Shown here: piece after piece, positions 10,442 through 19,901 of the stretch
Position numbering within the stretch: position 1 is the first letter of the stretch
How the letters are laid out: each line of letters opens with the position of its first letter
NCBI GenBank assembly: GCA_017938645.1
Contig: JAGBBE010000101.1
Span: 24,691 to 88,690, forward strand
Direction: 5' to 3'
Length of the DNA stretch: 64,000 bases
From: Clostridia bacterium
GTDB lineage: Bacteria; Bacillota_A; Clostridia; Christensenellales; Aristaeellaceae
Translations under genes and position numbers: made by a program
Notes under the pieces: generated by a model
Told to the model about the DNA's origin: nothing
The model's database searches: none
What the model saw: only the letters and a program-made list of their open reading frames with translations

Positions 10442-11833
10442 ATGAAGAGATTTCTGGCTTTATTGATGATGGCGGTACTTCTCATCGGTTTGATCCCGCA
10501 GTCCGCCTTTGCTGCCGCTAAGCAAATGGAAGACAATGTGCCTGTGTGGACTGAAGAAACAGTTCGACAGTACGCATTGGACTATGTAGCGGGTAAATCC
10601 ATGGAACGCCTCTATGGATATTATGACCTTCAGATCCGTCGCTATATGCCAAATGAGACCTACGAATCCCTTCTGGTTGATCTGTATTGGATGACCGGCG
10701 GTTTTCTGGGTCTTGGCAGCTACCGCAGCTTTGCCGAGCCTGAGCGTCAGCTGAAAACGCACGTGCTTCATCTTTGCATGGAAAAGCAGGATCTTGACTT
10801 GTATTTCACGCATAAGGACAAAGAAAATGACTGGGAGATCATGGCCATCGAATTTGTTCCTGCAGCAGAGGAAGAAGTGCTCAACATGAGCGAAGACATG
10901 TTTGTTGTCAGCGAAACAGAGAGCCTTAATTATATTGAGGAAGCGGTTACTGTTGGCGCAGCGCCTTATCTGCTTGAGGGAATTCTGACTCTTCCGGCTA
11001 GTGCCTCCGCTGGCAATCCTGTTCCTGTATGCCTTCTGATTCACGATGAAGGTGCATACGATCGTGATTTGACCATCGGACAGACAGCACTTTTCAAGGA
11101 CATTGCAATCACACTGGCAGAAAGAGAAATCGCTACGCTTCGCTATGACAAGTGCACGTATACCTATCCCGAGGCTGAAATCGAAACGGTTGCTGATGAG
11201 GCTATTATTGATGCCTTGTCTGCTGTTGAACTTCTCAACGATCATCCCATGGTGGATTCCAGCTGTATTGTGGTTCTTGGCATGGGATTTGGCGCTCATA
11301 TGGTTCCGCGAATCGTCAAAGAATCTGAGGTTGACATTGCTGGAATGATTCTTGTTGGTGCACCTGGTACGAATTATCTTCAGTTTGTCTATGACCAGAA
11401 TAAAGCCAGCGTATCTGCTATGTCCAAGAATGAAGCTGATACGATCAAGAGCGCTGTGCGCAACATGGGCAGCATGAAGGAAGAAAAGGCTCGTGAGCTG
11501 ACTCTGTTTGGTAAAAATGGTTACTACTACTGGGAGATGCTCAGAACCGATTTTGTCAAGACGATCAAGAATCTTCGTAAGCCGGTTTATTTCATTCAGG
11601 GCAGAAACGATCCGATTATTAACGAAGACGATGGCGTAAAGCAGCTCAATCAGCTTGTGGGCACTTATAAACCGCTGTATGCCTACAAGAGCTTCCGTGG
11701 ACTCAACCGCATTCTGATGGATGACCGTACGGTTAATGCGAACGGCGAGCCTGAATATGCTATTGAAGCGCATTTGGATCAGTATGCCGGGCTGAAGATT
11801 GGCGAATGGATCTCCAATCTGAACAACAACTAA
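10442..11833 (+). CDS. Secreted alpha/beta-hydrolase-like protein, nucleophile missing
   Basis: 463 residues with a clear signal peptide ([16 protein letters not shown]... cut near AFA-A) and no lipobox cysteine. Residues about 30-150 form a DUF3887-like leading domain. About 180-460 has the alpha/beta-hydrolase layout, including the oxyanion strand LLIHDEG and the acid loop [10 protein letters not shown]. The nucleophile elbow reads [10 protein letters not shown], so the G-x-S-x-G serine is replaced by glycine, and no convincing catalytic histidine follows ([10 protein letters not shown]). It may therefore be a non-catalytic binding protein. RBS AAGGAG lies 7 bases before the ATG. Expressed with trmFO and hslV by position. 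Confidence 0.75.
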   Translation: MKRFLALLMMAVLLIGLIPQSAFAAAKQMEDNVPVWTEETVRQYALDYVAGKSMERLYGYYDLQIRRYMPNETYESLLVDLYWMTGGFLGLGSYRSFAEPERQLKTHVLHLCMEKQDLDLYFTHKDKENDWEIMAIEFVPAAEEEVLNMSEDMFVVSETESLNYIEEAVTVGAAPYLLEGILTLPASASAGNPVPVCLLIHDEGAYDRDLTIGQTALFKDIAITLAEREIATLRYDKCTYTYPEAEIETVADEAIIDALSAVELLNDHPMVDSSCIVVLGMGFGAHMVPRIVKESEVDIAGMILVGAPGTNYLQFVYDQNKASVSAMSKNEADTIKSAVRNMGSMKEEKARELTLFGKNGYYYWEMLRTDFVKTIKNLRKPVYFIQGRNDPIINEDDGVKQLNQLVGTYKPLYAYKSFRGLNRILMDDRTVNANGEPEYAIEAHLDQYAGLKIGEWISNLNNN

Positions 11834-11853
11834 ATCTGCTGGGAGGTAATCCT

Positions 11854-12387
11854 ATGGCAATGATGGGTACAACCATTTGTGCTGTTAAACGCGGCGGTCA
11901 TGTCGCCATCGCGGGTGACGGTCAGGTAACAATGGGGGAAAACACCATCTTCAAATCCACCGCTCGCAAGGTGCGCAGGCTGTATAACGGTCAGGTCATT
12001 GTAGGCTTTGCCGGTTCTGTGGCCGATGCTTTTTCCCTGTGTGAACGTTTTGAAGAAAAGCTCACACAGTGCGGCGGCAACCTTGAACGCGCTGCTGTTA
12101 ATCTTGCGCAGGACTGGCGCGGCGATCAGATTGCCCGCAAGCTGGAAAGCATGATGATCGTGGCGGACAAGAATTCGCTTCTGATTCTCAGTGGTACGGG
12201 CGAAGTGATCGATCCGGACGACGGTGTTTGTGCCATCGGATCCGGAGGCAATTATGCTTTGGCTGCTGCAAGAGCACTTGTGATGAACACGGAGCTCTCC
12301 GCCGAGGACATCGCGGTAAAGGCGCTGGAGGTTGCGGCTTCCATCTGCGTATTTACCAACGATCATATCACTGTCGAAACGCTCTAG
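11854..12387 (+). CDS. hslV: ATP-dependent protease subunit HslV (CodW)
   Basis: 177 residues from the ATG at 11854, chosen because GGGAGGT lies 6 bases upstream and because the N-terminal part around [23 protein letters not shown] matches HslV. An upstream in-frame ATG at 11806 lies inside the preceding gene and has no RBS. The catalytic threonine follows the processed leader (MAMMG-T-T). HslV forms a double hexamer of threonine peptidases driven by HslU, the next gene 10 bases away. Confidence 0.95.
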   Translation: MAMMGTTICAVKRGGHVAIAGDGQVTMGENTIFKSTARKVRRLYNGQVIVGFAGSVADAFSLCERFEEKLTQCGGNLERAAVNLAQDWRGDQIARKLESMMIVADKNSLLILSGTGEVIDPDDGVCAIGSGGNYALAAARALVMNTELSAEDIAVKALEVAASICVFTNDHITVETL

Positions 12388-12397
12388 GAGGTAGGCA

Positions 12398-13768
12398 ATG
12401 AAAGAATTGACCCCGAGAGAGATCGTTCGTGAACTGAACCGATACATCATCGGTCAGGACGAAGCCAAGCGCGCGGTGGCCATCGCGCTGCGCAACCGTT
12501 ACCGCCGTGCTCAGCTGGACGAAGGCCTTCGCAACGAAATCAGCCCCAAAAACATTCTGATGATCGGACCGACCGGCGTAGGCAAAACGGAAATCGCCCG
12601 TCGTCTGGCCAAGTTGGTTAAGGCACCTTTTGTCAAAGTCGAAGCAACCAAGTTCACCGAGGTTGGCTATGTTGGCCGCGATGTGGAATCCATCATCAGG
12701 GATCTGACTGAGAATGCGATTCGCATGGTACGCAGTGAATATGCCAAGCGTGTAGAGACCCGCGCCTCTGTTCTTGCTGAGGATCGGCTGGCGTCGCTTC
12801 TGGTAAATCCGCCCAAGAAGGGTCCTTCTAATCCCTTTGAGTTCCTGATGAACCCCGGCAAGAAGGAACCCGAGCTTCCTCGCGAGGAACAGGAGAAGCT
12901 TGCGATCCGTCGTGAAGACATCCTGCAGCAGCTTCGCAGCGGCCAGCTCGAGGAACGAGAAATTGAGATCGAAGTGGAAGACGCCATGCCTGAATTGGAG
13001 GTTGGCGGCAATTCCATCAATATCGGCGATATGATGGGCGGGATGATGCCCAAGAAGACCAAGATTCGTCGCGTCAAAGTCAAGGAAGCGCGCAAGATTT
13101 TGCTGGAAGAGGAATCCTCCAAACTGATTGATGAGGATCAGGTGCGTGAGGAGGCTATCCAGCGCGCTGAGCAGCAGGGTATCGTTTTTATTGATGAAAT
13201 TGACAAGGTAGCTGGACGTTCGGCCGGCGGTCATGGGCCGGATGTAAGCCGTGAGGGCGTGCAGCGCGATATTCTTCCCATTGTGGAAGGTAGTATTGTC
13301 AACACCAAGTACGGCGCCGTACGTACCGATTACATGCTCTTTATTGCAGCAGGTGCTTTCCACGTCGCCAAGGTGACTGATCTCATTCCTGAACTGCAGG
13401 GCCGTTTCCCGGTACATGTTACGCTCAAGAGCCTGACTCAGGATGATTTCAAAGCCATTCTTACACAGCCGGAAAACGCGCTTACGCGCCAGTATGAGGC
13501 GCTTCTGGCTGTGGATAAGGTCTTCCTCTCCTTTGAGGACAGCGCGATTGACGCGATTGCCAATGCGGCTTATGTGCTGAATGAGACAAAGGAGGATATC
13601 GGTGCACGCCGTCTGTTCGCCGTGTTTGAAAAGTTGCTTGAGGATATCAGTTTCAATGCAGGCGGAGACGAAATGCCCAACGTTTATCTCAACATCAATG
13701 GAGATTATGTCATTGATCACCTTGGCAAGGACGAAGTGATCATGGATATGAAGCGCTACATCCTGTAA
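12398..13768 (+). CDS. hslU: HslU, ATPase subunit of the HslVU protease (ClpY)
   Basis: 456 residues. Starts with TPREIVRELNRYIIGQDEAKRAVAIAL, the HslU hallmark. Walker A is GPTGVGKTEIARRLAKL, the pore loop GYVGRDVES follows, the I-domain insertion runs about 110-230, and Walker B is GIVFIDEIDKVAG. The C-terminal tail that docks into HslV is present. AGGAGGT overlaps the end of hslV, indicating translational coupling. It ends the long operon; a terminator follows at 13781. Confidence 0.97.
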   Translation: MKELTPREIVRELNRYIIGQDEAKRAVAIALRNRYRRAQLDEGLRNEISPKNILMIGPTGVGKTEIARRLAKLVKAPFVKVEATKFTEVGYVGRDVESIIRDLTENAIRMVRSEYAKRVETRASVLAEDRLASLLVNPPKKGPSNPFEFLMNPGKKEPELPREEQEKLAIRREDILQQLRSGQLEEREIEIEVEDAMPELEVGGNSINIGDMMGGMMPKKTKIRRVKVKEARKILLEEESSKLIDEDQVREEAIQRAEQQGIVFIDEIDKVAGRSAGGHGPDVSREGVQRDILPIVEGSIVNTKYGAVRTDYMLFIAAGAFHVAKVTDLIPELQGRFPVHVTLKSLTQDDFKAILTQPENALTRQYEALLAVDKVFLSFEDSAIDAIANAAYVLNETKEDIGARRLFAVFEKLLEDISFNAGGDEMPNVYLNINGDYVIDHLGKDEVIMDMKRYIL

Positions 13769-13780
13769 TTGCATTTGAAG

Positions 13781-13808
13781 AAAAGAGAGGCGAATCCCTC
13801 TCTTTTTT
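13781..13808 (+). terminator. Rho-independent terminator after hslU
   Basis: AAGAGAGG and CCTCTCTT arms separated by CGAAT, followed by a run of T. It closes the rnhB-hslU run. Confidence 0.85.
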
Positions 13809-13814
13809 CATGGC

Positions 13815-13843
13815 TTTTCAAATGGAAGCGCCTATGGTATAAT
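13815..13843 (+). promoter_or_regulatory. SigA-type promoter for the SAH deaminase gene
   Basis: TTTTCA at 13815-13820, 17-base spacer, perfect TATAAT at 13838-13843. It lies between the hslU terminator and the next gene, with AGGAGG shortly downstream. Confidence 0.75.
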
Positions 13844-13874
13844 GCTTTCATACTCAAAAGAGGAGGAAAACCCT

Positions 13875-15194
13875 ATGCGTACACGCATTACAAATATCAT
13901 CATGACTCCTGGTGTGACCGATGAAGCGCATATTCCTTTTATTGCTGATGCAGAAATTCTGATTGAAGATCAGCTGATTGTTTACGCAGGAAAACGTGTG
14001 GATGCGCCTGCTTTCGAAGCGGATGAAACCATTGATGGTAATGGTGCGCTGGCTATGCCGGGTCTGTGCAACATGCACACCCATACGCCTATGACACTTC
14101 TTCGCAGCATCGGCAGCGATCTCCCGCTGGATCGTTGGCTGAATGAAGCGATCTTCCCGATCGAAAAGCATTTGACCGATGATGCCGTACGCGCAGGATC
14201 TGATCTTGGCATCATGGAAATGCTTCGTTACGGCACCACTTCCTTCAATGATATGTACATGCACATGGACATGGAAGCAGAAGCGGTACTTGACAGCGGC
14301 ATGCGTGCCCTGCTTGGACATGGTGTGGTCGATTTTGATGAAAGCTGTTCTGACCTGCTGCCCAACATTACGTTGATCGAAAAATGGAACCATGCAGCGG
14401 ACGACAGAATTCGGATTGCACTCGCCCCGCACAGCGAAGGCGCTACCACGCAGAAGGTTCTTGAAAAGGTACGCGAAGCAGCCGAAACCTATCATGTTCC
14501 GATTCATATCCACGTAAGTGAAACCAAGCTCGACTACGATGGAAGCCTTGAGCGTCGCGGTCTGACGCCTCCGCAGTACCTGGATAAGCTGGGACTGCTG
14601 GAGCATCCTGTCCTCGCTGCGCACTGTGTATGGTTTACTGACGAAGACATTGAGCTCTTTGCCCGCAAAAAGGCTGTTGTGCTGCATAATCCCATCAGCA
14701 ATCTGAAACTCGCCAGCGGCATTGCTCCCATCAGCAAGATGCTGAAAGCAGGCTGCCGTATTACCCTTGGCACCGACGGCGTTGCCAGCAACAACAACCT
14801 GAATCTGTGGGAAGAGATCAAGCTCATGCCCATGCTTCAGAAGGGTACGACGCTGGATCCCACCGTGGTTTCTCCTGCGCAGACCATCGCTGCGGCTACG
14901 AGTAACGGCGCCCGGGCACTTGGCTATGAAAATCTCGGCTTGATCAAGGCAGGATATCTTGCCGATCTGATCCTGATTGATATCGATCAGGCACATATGG
15001 TACCCTGCAATGACATGGAAAGCAATCTTGTGTACGCTGCTCAGGGCAGCGATGTACGCATGACCATGGTCAATGGCAAGGTGCTGTACCGCGATGAAGA
15101 ATATACAACGCTCAATGCCAAGCTTGTTCTTGAGCGCGCGGCCAAGGAAGCTGCATTGCTTCTGGAACGTGCCGAGGCAGCAAGCCGCAAGTAA
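13875..15194 (+). CDS. mtaD: S-adenosylhomocysteine / 5'-methylthioadenosine deaminase (amidohydrolase)
   Basis: 439 residues from the ATG at 13875, which has GAGGAGG 8 bases upstream; an in-frame ATG at 13842 overlaps the -10 box and is rejected. Amidohydrolase metal ligands are visible: NMHTHTPM, the histidine of IHIHVSETKLD, AAHCVW and GTDGVASNNNLNLWEE. Enzymes of this group deaminate SAH, MTA or 5'-deoxyadenosine to the inosyl form. An SAH hydrolase is present at 59677, so both known routes for SAH disposal may exist. Exact substrate is inferred from family. Confidence 0.85.
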   Translation: MRTRITNIIMTPGVTDEAHIPFIADAEILIEDQLIVYAGKRVDAPAFEADETIDGNGALAMPGLCNMHTHTPMTLLRSIGSDLPLDRWLNEAIFPIEKHLTDDAVRAGSDLGIMEMLRYGTTSFNDMYMHMDMEAEAVLDSGMRALLGHGVVDFDESCSDLLPNITLIEKWNHAADDRIRIALAPHSEGATTQKVLEKVREAAETYHVPIHIHVSETKLDYDGSLERRGLTPPQYLDKLGLLEHPVLAAHCVWFTDEDIELFARKKAVVLHNPISNLKLASGIAPISKMLKAGCRITLGTDGVASNNNLNLWEEIKLMPMLQKGTTLDPTVVSPAQTIAAATSNGARALGYENLGLIKAGYLADLILIDIDQAHMVPCNDMESNLVYAAQGSDVRMTMVNGKVLYRDEEYTTLNAKLVLERAAKEAALLLERAEAASRK

Positions 15195-15200
15195 GCAACA

Positions 15201-16397
15201 ATGAAAGTATTGGTCATTTGCCAGCATTACTGGCCGGAGAATTTTCGTGTAACAGAGATTTGCGAGGCTCTGGCAGAGCGCGGTCATGAGGTGACCGCGC
15301 TTGTTGGCTTACCTAATTATCCGACCGGTATTATTCCGGAAGAATACCGTCATTTCAAGAATCGGAAGCAATTCCGAAACGGTGTAGAAATTCGGCGGTG
15401 TTTTGAAATTGGCCGCAGACCTGGAAAGATCGGGTTGGCGATCAATTACGTCAGCTATATGGTATCAGCCAGTATCAAAGCTCTTTTAAAAAAGCGAGAC
15501 TATGATGTCATCTATGCTTTCTCTACTTCTCCGGTTCTGATGAGTCTCCCGGCGGCATTACTTCGCTGCTTCACATCCAAAAAGTATATGATTTATGTGC
15601 TGGATATCTGGCCTGCGTGCCTTGCTGCGATGAACGTTGGTGAAAACTCGCTTTTGTATCGCTTTATGAAGCCAGTCAGCCGTTGGGTGTATAAAAGAGC
15701 GGACTCTCTGATTTATTCGTCCAAGCGTTTTCAGGCCTATCTCAAAAATGTTCATAATATTGAAGTTGACGATGAGCATTACATGCCGCAGTTTGCCGAT
15801 GATGTTTTCAGCCAACCGTTGACTCCGAAAAAACGGGATGGCTATTGTCATCTGGTTTTTGCGGGTAATATTGGAAAAATGCAGTCTGTTGAGGTCTTTG
15901 TACAGACGGCTTCTTTACTGCGCGATGAACCAGTCAGATGGCATATTGTCGGTGACGGTTCAAATTATGATAACTGTCTAAAATTTGCAGAAACGCTGGA
16001 GCTTGGTGACAGGATCACCTTCTATGGAAGGAAGCCATTGGAGGAGATGCCGACCTACTATGCCATGGCGGATGCTCTTTTGGTTAGTATGCGCGATGAC
16101 ATCAGCGTCAATGATACGCTTCCTGGTAAAGTACAGGGTTATATGGCAGCAGGAAAGCCGGTTCTTGGATCCATCGCAGGAGAAGCTGCCTATGTGATCG
16201 AAAAGGCAGAATGCGGTTTCTGCGCGCCTCCTGATGATCCTGAAGCATTTGCTGCTGTTGTACGTCGGTTTATGTCACATTCTGATCATGAAAAGCTTGG
16301 GCAAAACGGTGCAGAGTACTATCAGAAATACTTCACAAAAGCCCATCACATGGATAAGCTCGAAAAAATGCTGCTCGAACTTGCAGGAGGAGAATAA
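15201..16397 (+). CDS. Glycosyltransferase family 4 (WbuB-like)
   Basis: 398 residues, two Rossmann-like domains of the GT-B fold. The N-terminus reads VLVICQHYWPENFRVTEIC; the donor-binding C-domain has FAGNIGKMQS, WHIVGDGSNYDN and the E-x7-E-like region around PGKVQGYMAAGKPVLGSIAGE. It resembles sugar transferases of capsule/EPS clusters. It starts only 6 bases after the deaminase stop with no clear Shine-Dalgarno, so translation is probably coupled. It is the first of three GT4 genes. Donor and acceptor sugars are not predictable. Confidence 0.85.
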   Translation: MKVLVICQHYWPENFRVTEICEALAERGHEVTALVGLPNYPTGIIPEEYRHFKNRKQFRNGVEIRRCFEIGRRPGKIGLAINYVSYMVSASIKALLKKRDYDVIYAFSTSPVLMSLPAALLRCFTSKKYMIYVLDIWPACLAAMNVGENSLLYRFMKPVSRWVYKRADSLIYSSKRFQAYLKNVHNIEVDDEHYMPQFADDVFSQPLTPKKRDGYCHLVFAGNIGKMQSVEVFVQTASLLRDEPVRWHIVGDGSNYDNCLKFAETLELGDRITFYGRKPLEEMPTYYAMADALLVSMRDDISVNDTLPGKVQGYMAAGKPVLGSIAGEAAYVIEKAECGFCAPPDDPEAFAAVVRRFMSHSDHEKLGQNGAEYYQKYFTKAHHMDKLEKMLLELAGGE

Positions 16398-16399
16398 GC

Positions 16400-17602
16400 A
16401 TGCGTGTATTTCAGCTCAACACCTTCTGTGGTGTGAAGAGCACAGGTCGTATTGCTGCTGAAATTGCCAGACTTGTAGAAAAAGATGGGGGAGAATGCCT
16501 GATTGGATACGGTGTTCCGGAAATATCGGATGATTCCCATTCTTTTGCCTACCGTATTGGAAATCCATTGGGACGAAAAATTCATGCTGTAATCCGTAAA
16601 CTTTTAGATGCTGAAGGCTACGGAAGCTTTTGGGCGACCAGAAAGCTGATCCATGATCTGAAAGATTTTCATCCGGATTTGATCCATCTTCATAACATCC
16701 ACGGATGCTATCTGAATTTCCGGTTGTTGTTCGATTATTTGGAAAAAGCAGAAATCCCGGTAATCTGGACACTTCATGACTGCTGGCCTTTTACTGGTCA
16801 CTGCGCATATTTCGATTATTCCGGCTGTGAAAAATGGAAGCAGGAATGCAGGCATTGTCCGCAGCAGAAAAGCTATCCTGTTTGTATCGGAGTGGACGGC
16901 TCGCGCAGAAATTATCGCAACAAAAAGGCCTGGTTTACCAAGCTGAAAAATCTTACTTTCGTTGCTCCTTGCCAATGGATGACGAAACCTCTCTCTGCTT
17001 CCTTTATGGGCACCTATCCGGTTCGGGTCATTGTGAACGGTGTCAACCTTCACACGTTCCATCCTGTTTCCAGTCAGCTGCGTGCAGAATACAAGCTTCA
17101 GGATAAAAAGGTTTGTCTGGCAGTAGCTTCGGAATGGGACGAACGGAAAGGCCTCAAGTATATCTGTCAGGCCGCCGAAAAGCTCGGTACAGAATATCAT
17201 TTTGTCGTCGTTGGTTTGGAGCTAGAGCAAATTCAAGCTCTTCCTGCTAATGTGCTTGGCCTTCAGCATACCTCCAGTACGGAAGAACTGGCAGCGTGGT
17301 ACACGACAGCCGATTGCTTTGTAAATCCGACGCTTGAAGACAACATGCCAATGGTCAATCTCGAAGCACTTGCCTGTGGGACGCCGGTGGTGGTATTTGA
17401 AACAGGCGGATGCCCGGAGGCTGTGGATGAAACCTGCGGTATGGTTGTAAAGCAAGGGGATCTGGATGGGTTCTGCGACGCGATCCAGATGATATGCAAT
17501 GGCAAGGAGATGGGGGAAAGCTGTCAGAAACGTGCGCAGGCATTTGATTGTGATGCAACTTTCCACTCGTATCTGGAGCTATATAAGGAGATTTGCTCAT
17601 GA
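16400..17602 (+). CDS. Glycosyltransferase family 4 (WcaC/colanic-acid type)
   Basis: 400 residues. N-terminal GT-B domain with HPDLIHLHNIHGCYLN and TLHDCWPFTGHCAYF, features of the WcaC-like group. The donor domain has VASEWDERKGLKYI and TLEDNMPMVNLEALACGTPVVVFETGG with the E-x7-E motif. A cysteine-rich stretch around 145-165 (CEKWKQECRHCPQQKSYPVC) could bind metal or be structural. Two bases after the previous gene, RBS GGAGGAG. Cytoplasmic face of the membrane assumed. Confidence 0.87.
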   Translation: MRVFQLNTFCGVKSTGRIAAEIARLVEKDGGECLIGYGVPEISDDSHSFAYRIGNPLGRKIHAVIRKLLDAEGYGSFWATRKLIHDLKDFHPDLIHLHNIHGCYLNFRLLFDYLEKAEIPVIWTLHDCWPFTGHCAYFDYSGCEKWKQECRHCPQQKSYPVCIGVDGSRRNYRNKKAWFTKLKNLTFVAPCQWMTKPLSASFMGTYPVRVIVNGVNLHTFHPVSSQLRAEYKLQDKKVCLAVASEWDERKGLKYICQAAEKLGTEYHFVVVGLELEQIQALPANVLGLQHTSSTEELAAWYTTADCFVNPTLEDNMPMVNLEALACGTPVVVFETGGCPEAVDETCGMVVKQGDLDGFCDAIQMICNGKEMGESCQKRAQAFDCDATFHSYLELYKEICS

Positions 17603-18798
17603 ATATTCTCATGTTATCGCTCCTGTATCCGCAGGACCAGATCGACGAAGTAACCCGTAATGCAAAAGACAAACTTCAGAATCAGATTAACAACTATCAG
17701 TGGGCTTTTGTTGACGGAATCAGAAGTAATTTAAACGGTGATGAGAAGCTGGATATTCTCAATTCACTGCCGGTTGGTATTTTTCCGCTGCAATATCGCC
17801 AGTTGTTCCTTCGCAAAGGTACGCATGATGGTACGATCTGTCAGCTTGGAGGTATCAATCTCCCGTGGTTCAAGCAGACGGGGCGCAGGATTGGAGCCAT
17901 CCGCGAAATTGAACGTTGGGTCAAAATGAATCCGCAGAACAGAACGCTTTTGCTTTATACTCAGTATCTGCCTTATATGGAGGCGGTTGCTCATCTTAAA
18001 AAGCGTTATCACGATCTGAAAGCTGCGGTTATTGTAACAGATTTGCCTAACGATTTCGGTCTTGCATCCGGGCGAAAAGGGCTGATGAAAAAGCTCGAGT
18101 ATCTTCGCGGAAATAAAAGCATGGAACTTTGCCAGAAGATGGACGGTTTTATCCTGCTCACCGACCCTATGGCGGAAGCATTGAAAATTTCACATAAACC
18201 GTATACTGTCATCGAAGGACTGATTCAGGCAAAACCGGAGGCTTCAGAAGAAAACATCACCTGTGACAATTTCACTGCACTCTATACAGGAACGCTCGAA
18301 CCGGATCTTGGAATCCGGGAGCTTCTGCAGGCATTCTCTCAAAGGCCTCAATACGAGCTTTGGATTTGCGGACATGGCAGTCTTCAGCAGGAAGTGCAGG
18401 ACATCGCAGCCAAGCACAGCAATATCAAGTTTTATGGCTTTGTTCCGCAAAAAGAAGCCCTTGCTTTGCAGGCAAAGGCATCTGTGCTGATCAATCCACG
18501 TTCTCCTGAGGGCGTTTTCACCAGATATTCCTTCCCGAGCAAAACACTGGAGTATCTGAGATCAGGGAAACCTGTGATCTGCTATAAGCTCGAAGGGATT
18601 CCTGATGACTATGATCCGTATCTGTGTTATATTACAGATACCGGAAGTGACGGTATCTTAAAGGCGGTTGACAACCTGGCCTGCAAAACGGAGGAAGAAC
18701 GCGCATCTATTGGTCAAGCAGGGCGTGAGTATGTGCTTTATGAAAAGAATCAGCATGTACAATGCAGGAAGCTTATTGATTTACTCAGAAAATTATGA
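17599..18798 (+). CDS. Glycosyltransferase family 4
   Basis: 399 residues from the ATG at 17599, which overlaps the previous stop as ATGA and has AAGGAG 8 bases upstream; a TTG at 17593 is only 2 bases from the RBS and is rejected. The C-terminal GT1-type fold is evident: ALYTGTLEPDLGIRELLQAF, ELWICGHGSLQQ, FYGFVPQKEAL and SFPSKTLEYLRSGKPVICYKLEGIP. Its sugar specificity is unknown. Its last bases overlap the 3' end of a convergent small gene by 6 nt, and no terminator is seen between them. Confidence 0.85.
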   Translation: MNILMLSLLYPQDQIDEVTRNAKDKLQNQINNYQWAFVDGIRSNLNGDEKLDILNSLPVGIFPLQYRQLFLRKGTHDGTICQLGGINLPWFKQTGRRIGAIREIERWVKMNPQNRTLLLYTQYLPYMEAVAHLKKRYHDLKAAVIVTDLPNDFGLASGRKGLMKKLEYLRGNKSMELCQKMDGFILLTDPMAEALKISHKPYTVIEGLIQAKPEASEENITCDNFTALYTGTLEPDLGIRELLQAFSQRPQYELWICGHGSLQQEVQDIAAKHSNIKFYGFVPQKEALALQAKASVLINPRSPEGVFTRYSFPSKTLEYLRSGKPVICYKLEGIPDDYDPYLCYITDTGSDGILKAVDNLACKTEEERASIGQAGREYVLYEKNQHVQCRKLIDLLRKL

Positions 18799-19095
18799 TA
18801 ACGGTTGATAATGGCTTGTCTGTAATTCCGCTTTTCTCATGCGCGAAATGACAGCGTCGTACTGGCTGTGTCTCGTTTTCTGAAACTCATTGACTTTGTT
18901 TACCTCTGGGATATGAGGGCGTTCCTGATGATTTGGGAGCGCCTTTTCGATTTCCTTTTTTATTTCGTCGTGAGGCTTTTCTGTTGTTTCAAGATCTGCA
19001 TGAACATAGGGAAGACGAATGCTTTGATATTCAAGCCATCGAATCTGTTTTTCTGCTCCGGTCAGCGCAGCAAAAGGGGAAACCTGTTTGCTCAT
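18793..19095 (-). CDS. Small orphan protein of unknown function
   Basis: 100 residues, not recognised. It is hydrophilic with many Lys, Glu, His and Gln and no membrane segment or cysteine; the middle (about 38-75) is probably helical. The ATG at 19095 has a strong AAGGAGG about 9 bases upstream, the best reason to believe it is translated. It lies downstream of the mgtC-like gene and its terminator, on the same strand, and its end overlaps the convergent GT4 gene by 6 bases. A longer + frame across the same DNA is a shadow of mgtC. Confidence 0.55.
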   Translation of the reverse strand: MSKQVSPFAALTGAEKQIRWLEYQSIRLPYVHADLETTEKPHDEIKKEIEKALPNHQERPHIPEVNKVNEFQKTRHSQYDAVISRMRKAELQTSHYQPLS

Positions 19096-19159
19096 CAGAA
19101 GGCCTCCTTGCTTGGTCTGTTTCGTAATCCAAACTATGCTTCAGAGACCATTAAGTGCA

Positions 19160-19192
19160 CAAAAAGAGCACATCCTGTTGGACGTGCTCTTT
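19160..19192 (-). terminator. Terminator after the mgtC-like gene
   Basis: Minus strand: AAAGAGCAC arm, 11-base loop, GTGCTCTTTTTG. It ends 6 bases past the mgtC stop codon. Confidence 0.85.
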
Positions 19193-19197
19193 GGAAT

Positions 19198-19884
19198 TCA
19201 GGTGTTTCTGGTGCGAATGCCTTGAATATTCGCATATTCGCTGAGCTTGTTAACGATATCCTTATACGTTGTTTTGCCTTGCATATCAAGCGTGTAGATA
19301 TTTGTGTACAGGTTGTATTTACCCTTGTTTTCAACGTGGAAGTCGATATCGAGTACCTTTACTCCGATACTCTGGAAATAATCATTGATGAAAGCAATGG
19401 TTTCTACACGGTGGATAAACTTGACTTCAACATGCTTCACAGAGTTTACTCGCACAACGCGCTGAAGCAGAGAAAGGGTGATGATAACGATAGCGCAGCC
19501 CGCGATGGCAATCGTATAAAAACCCATGCCGACCGCAAGTCCCAGACAGGCAACGTTCCAAAGAGAAGCTGCGGTCGTCAGGCCTGCAATCTTCTTTTGA
19601 CTGACAAAAATTGTACCAGCACCAAGAAAACCGATACCGCTGATGACCTGTGCGCTGATTCGACCGTAGCTGATTGCGATGCCGGTGTTCTGTCCGCCCA
19701 TATTAAGGGTGATGGTATCTGCAATCATCAGACTTTCCATAATGGCGATAATGGAGGCGCCCACGCACACAAGCACATGCGTGCGCATGCCCGCAGGACG
19801 ATTCTTTCTTTCACGTTCAATGCCGATAACGCAACCAATTGTGACGGCCAATAACAGACGAAGTCCTTGTTCCCACCAAGCCAC
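19198..19884 (-). CDS. mgtC: MgtC/SapB family membrane protein
   Basis: 228 residues starting at GTG, with AAGGAGG about 9 bases upstream. The N-terminal half has four membrane helices and the family signature GIERERKNRPAGMRTHVLVCVGAS and GIGFLGAGTI. The C-terminal cytoplasmic domain (about 145-228) is ACT-like, as in MgtC. MgtC proteins modulate ATP synthase and Mg2+/phosphate responses in pathogens, but most family members in Clostridia have no proven role. Monocistronic by position: terminator downstream, lexA upstream. Confidence 0.88.
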   Translation of the reverse strand: MAWWEQGLRLLLAVTIGCVIGIERERKNRPAGMRTHVLVCVGASIIAIMESLMIADTITLNMGGQNTGIAISYGRISAQVISGIGFLGAGTIFVSQKKIAGLTTAASLWNVACLGLAVGMGFYTIAIAGCAIVIITLSLLQRVVRVNSVKHVEVKFIHRVETIAFINDYFQSIGVKVLDIDFHVENKGKYNLYTNIYTLDMQGKTTYKDIVNKLSEYANIQGIRTRNT

Positions 19885-19901
19885 AAAGCTTCCTCCTTAC
19901 T

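Noticed and set aside
12368..13774. 468-codon minus-strand frame opposite hslU
   Set aside because: Shadow of hslU; no RBS, no family features.
18868..19854. 328-codon plus-strand frame over mgtC and the small orphan gene
   Set aside because: The region is clearly mgtC on the other strand, with GTG start, RBS and terminator.
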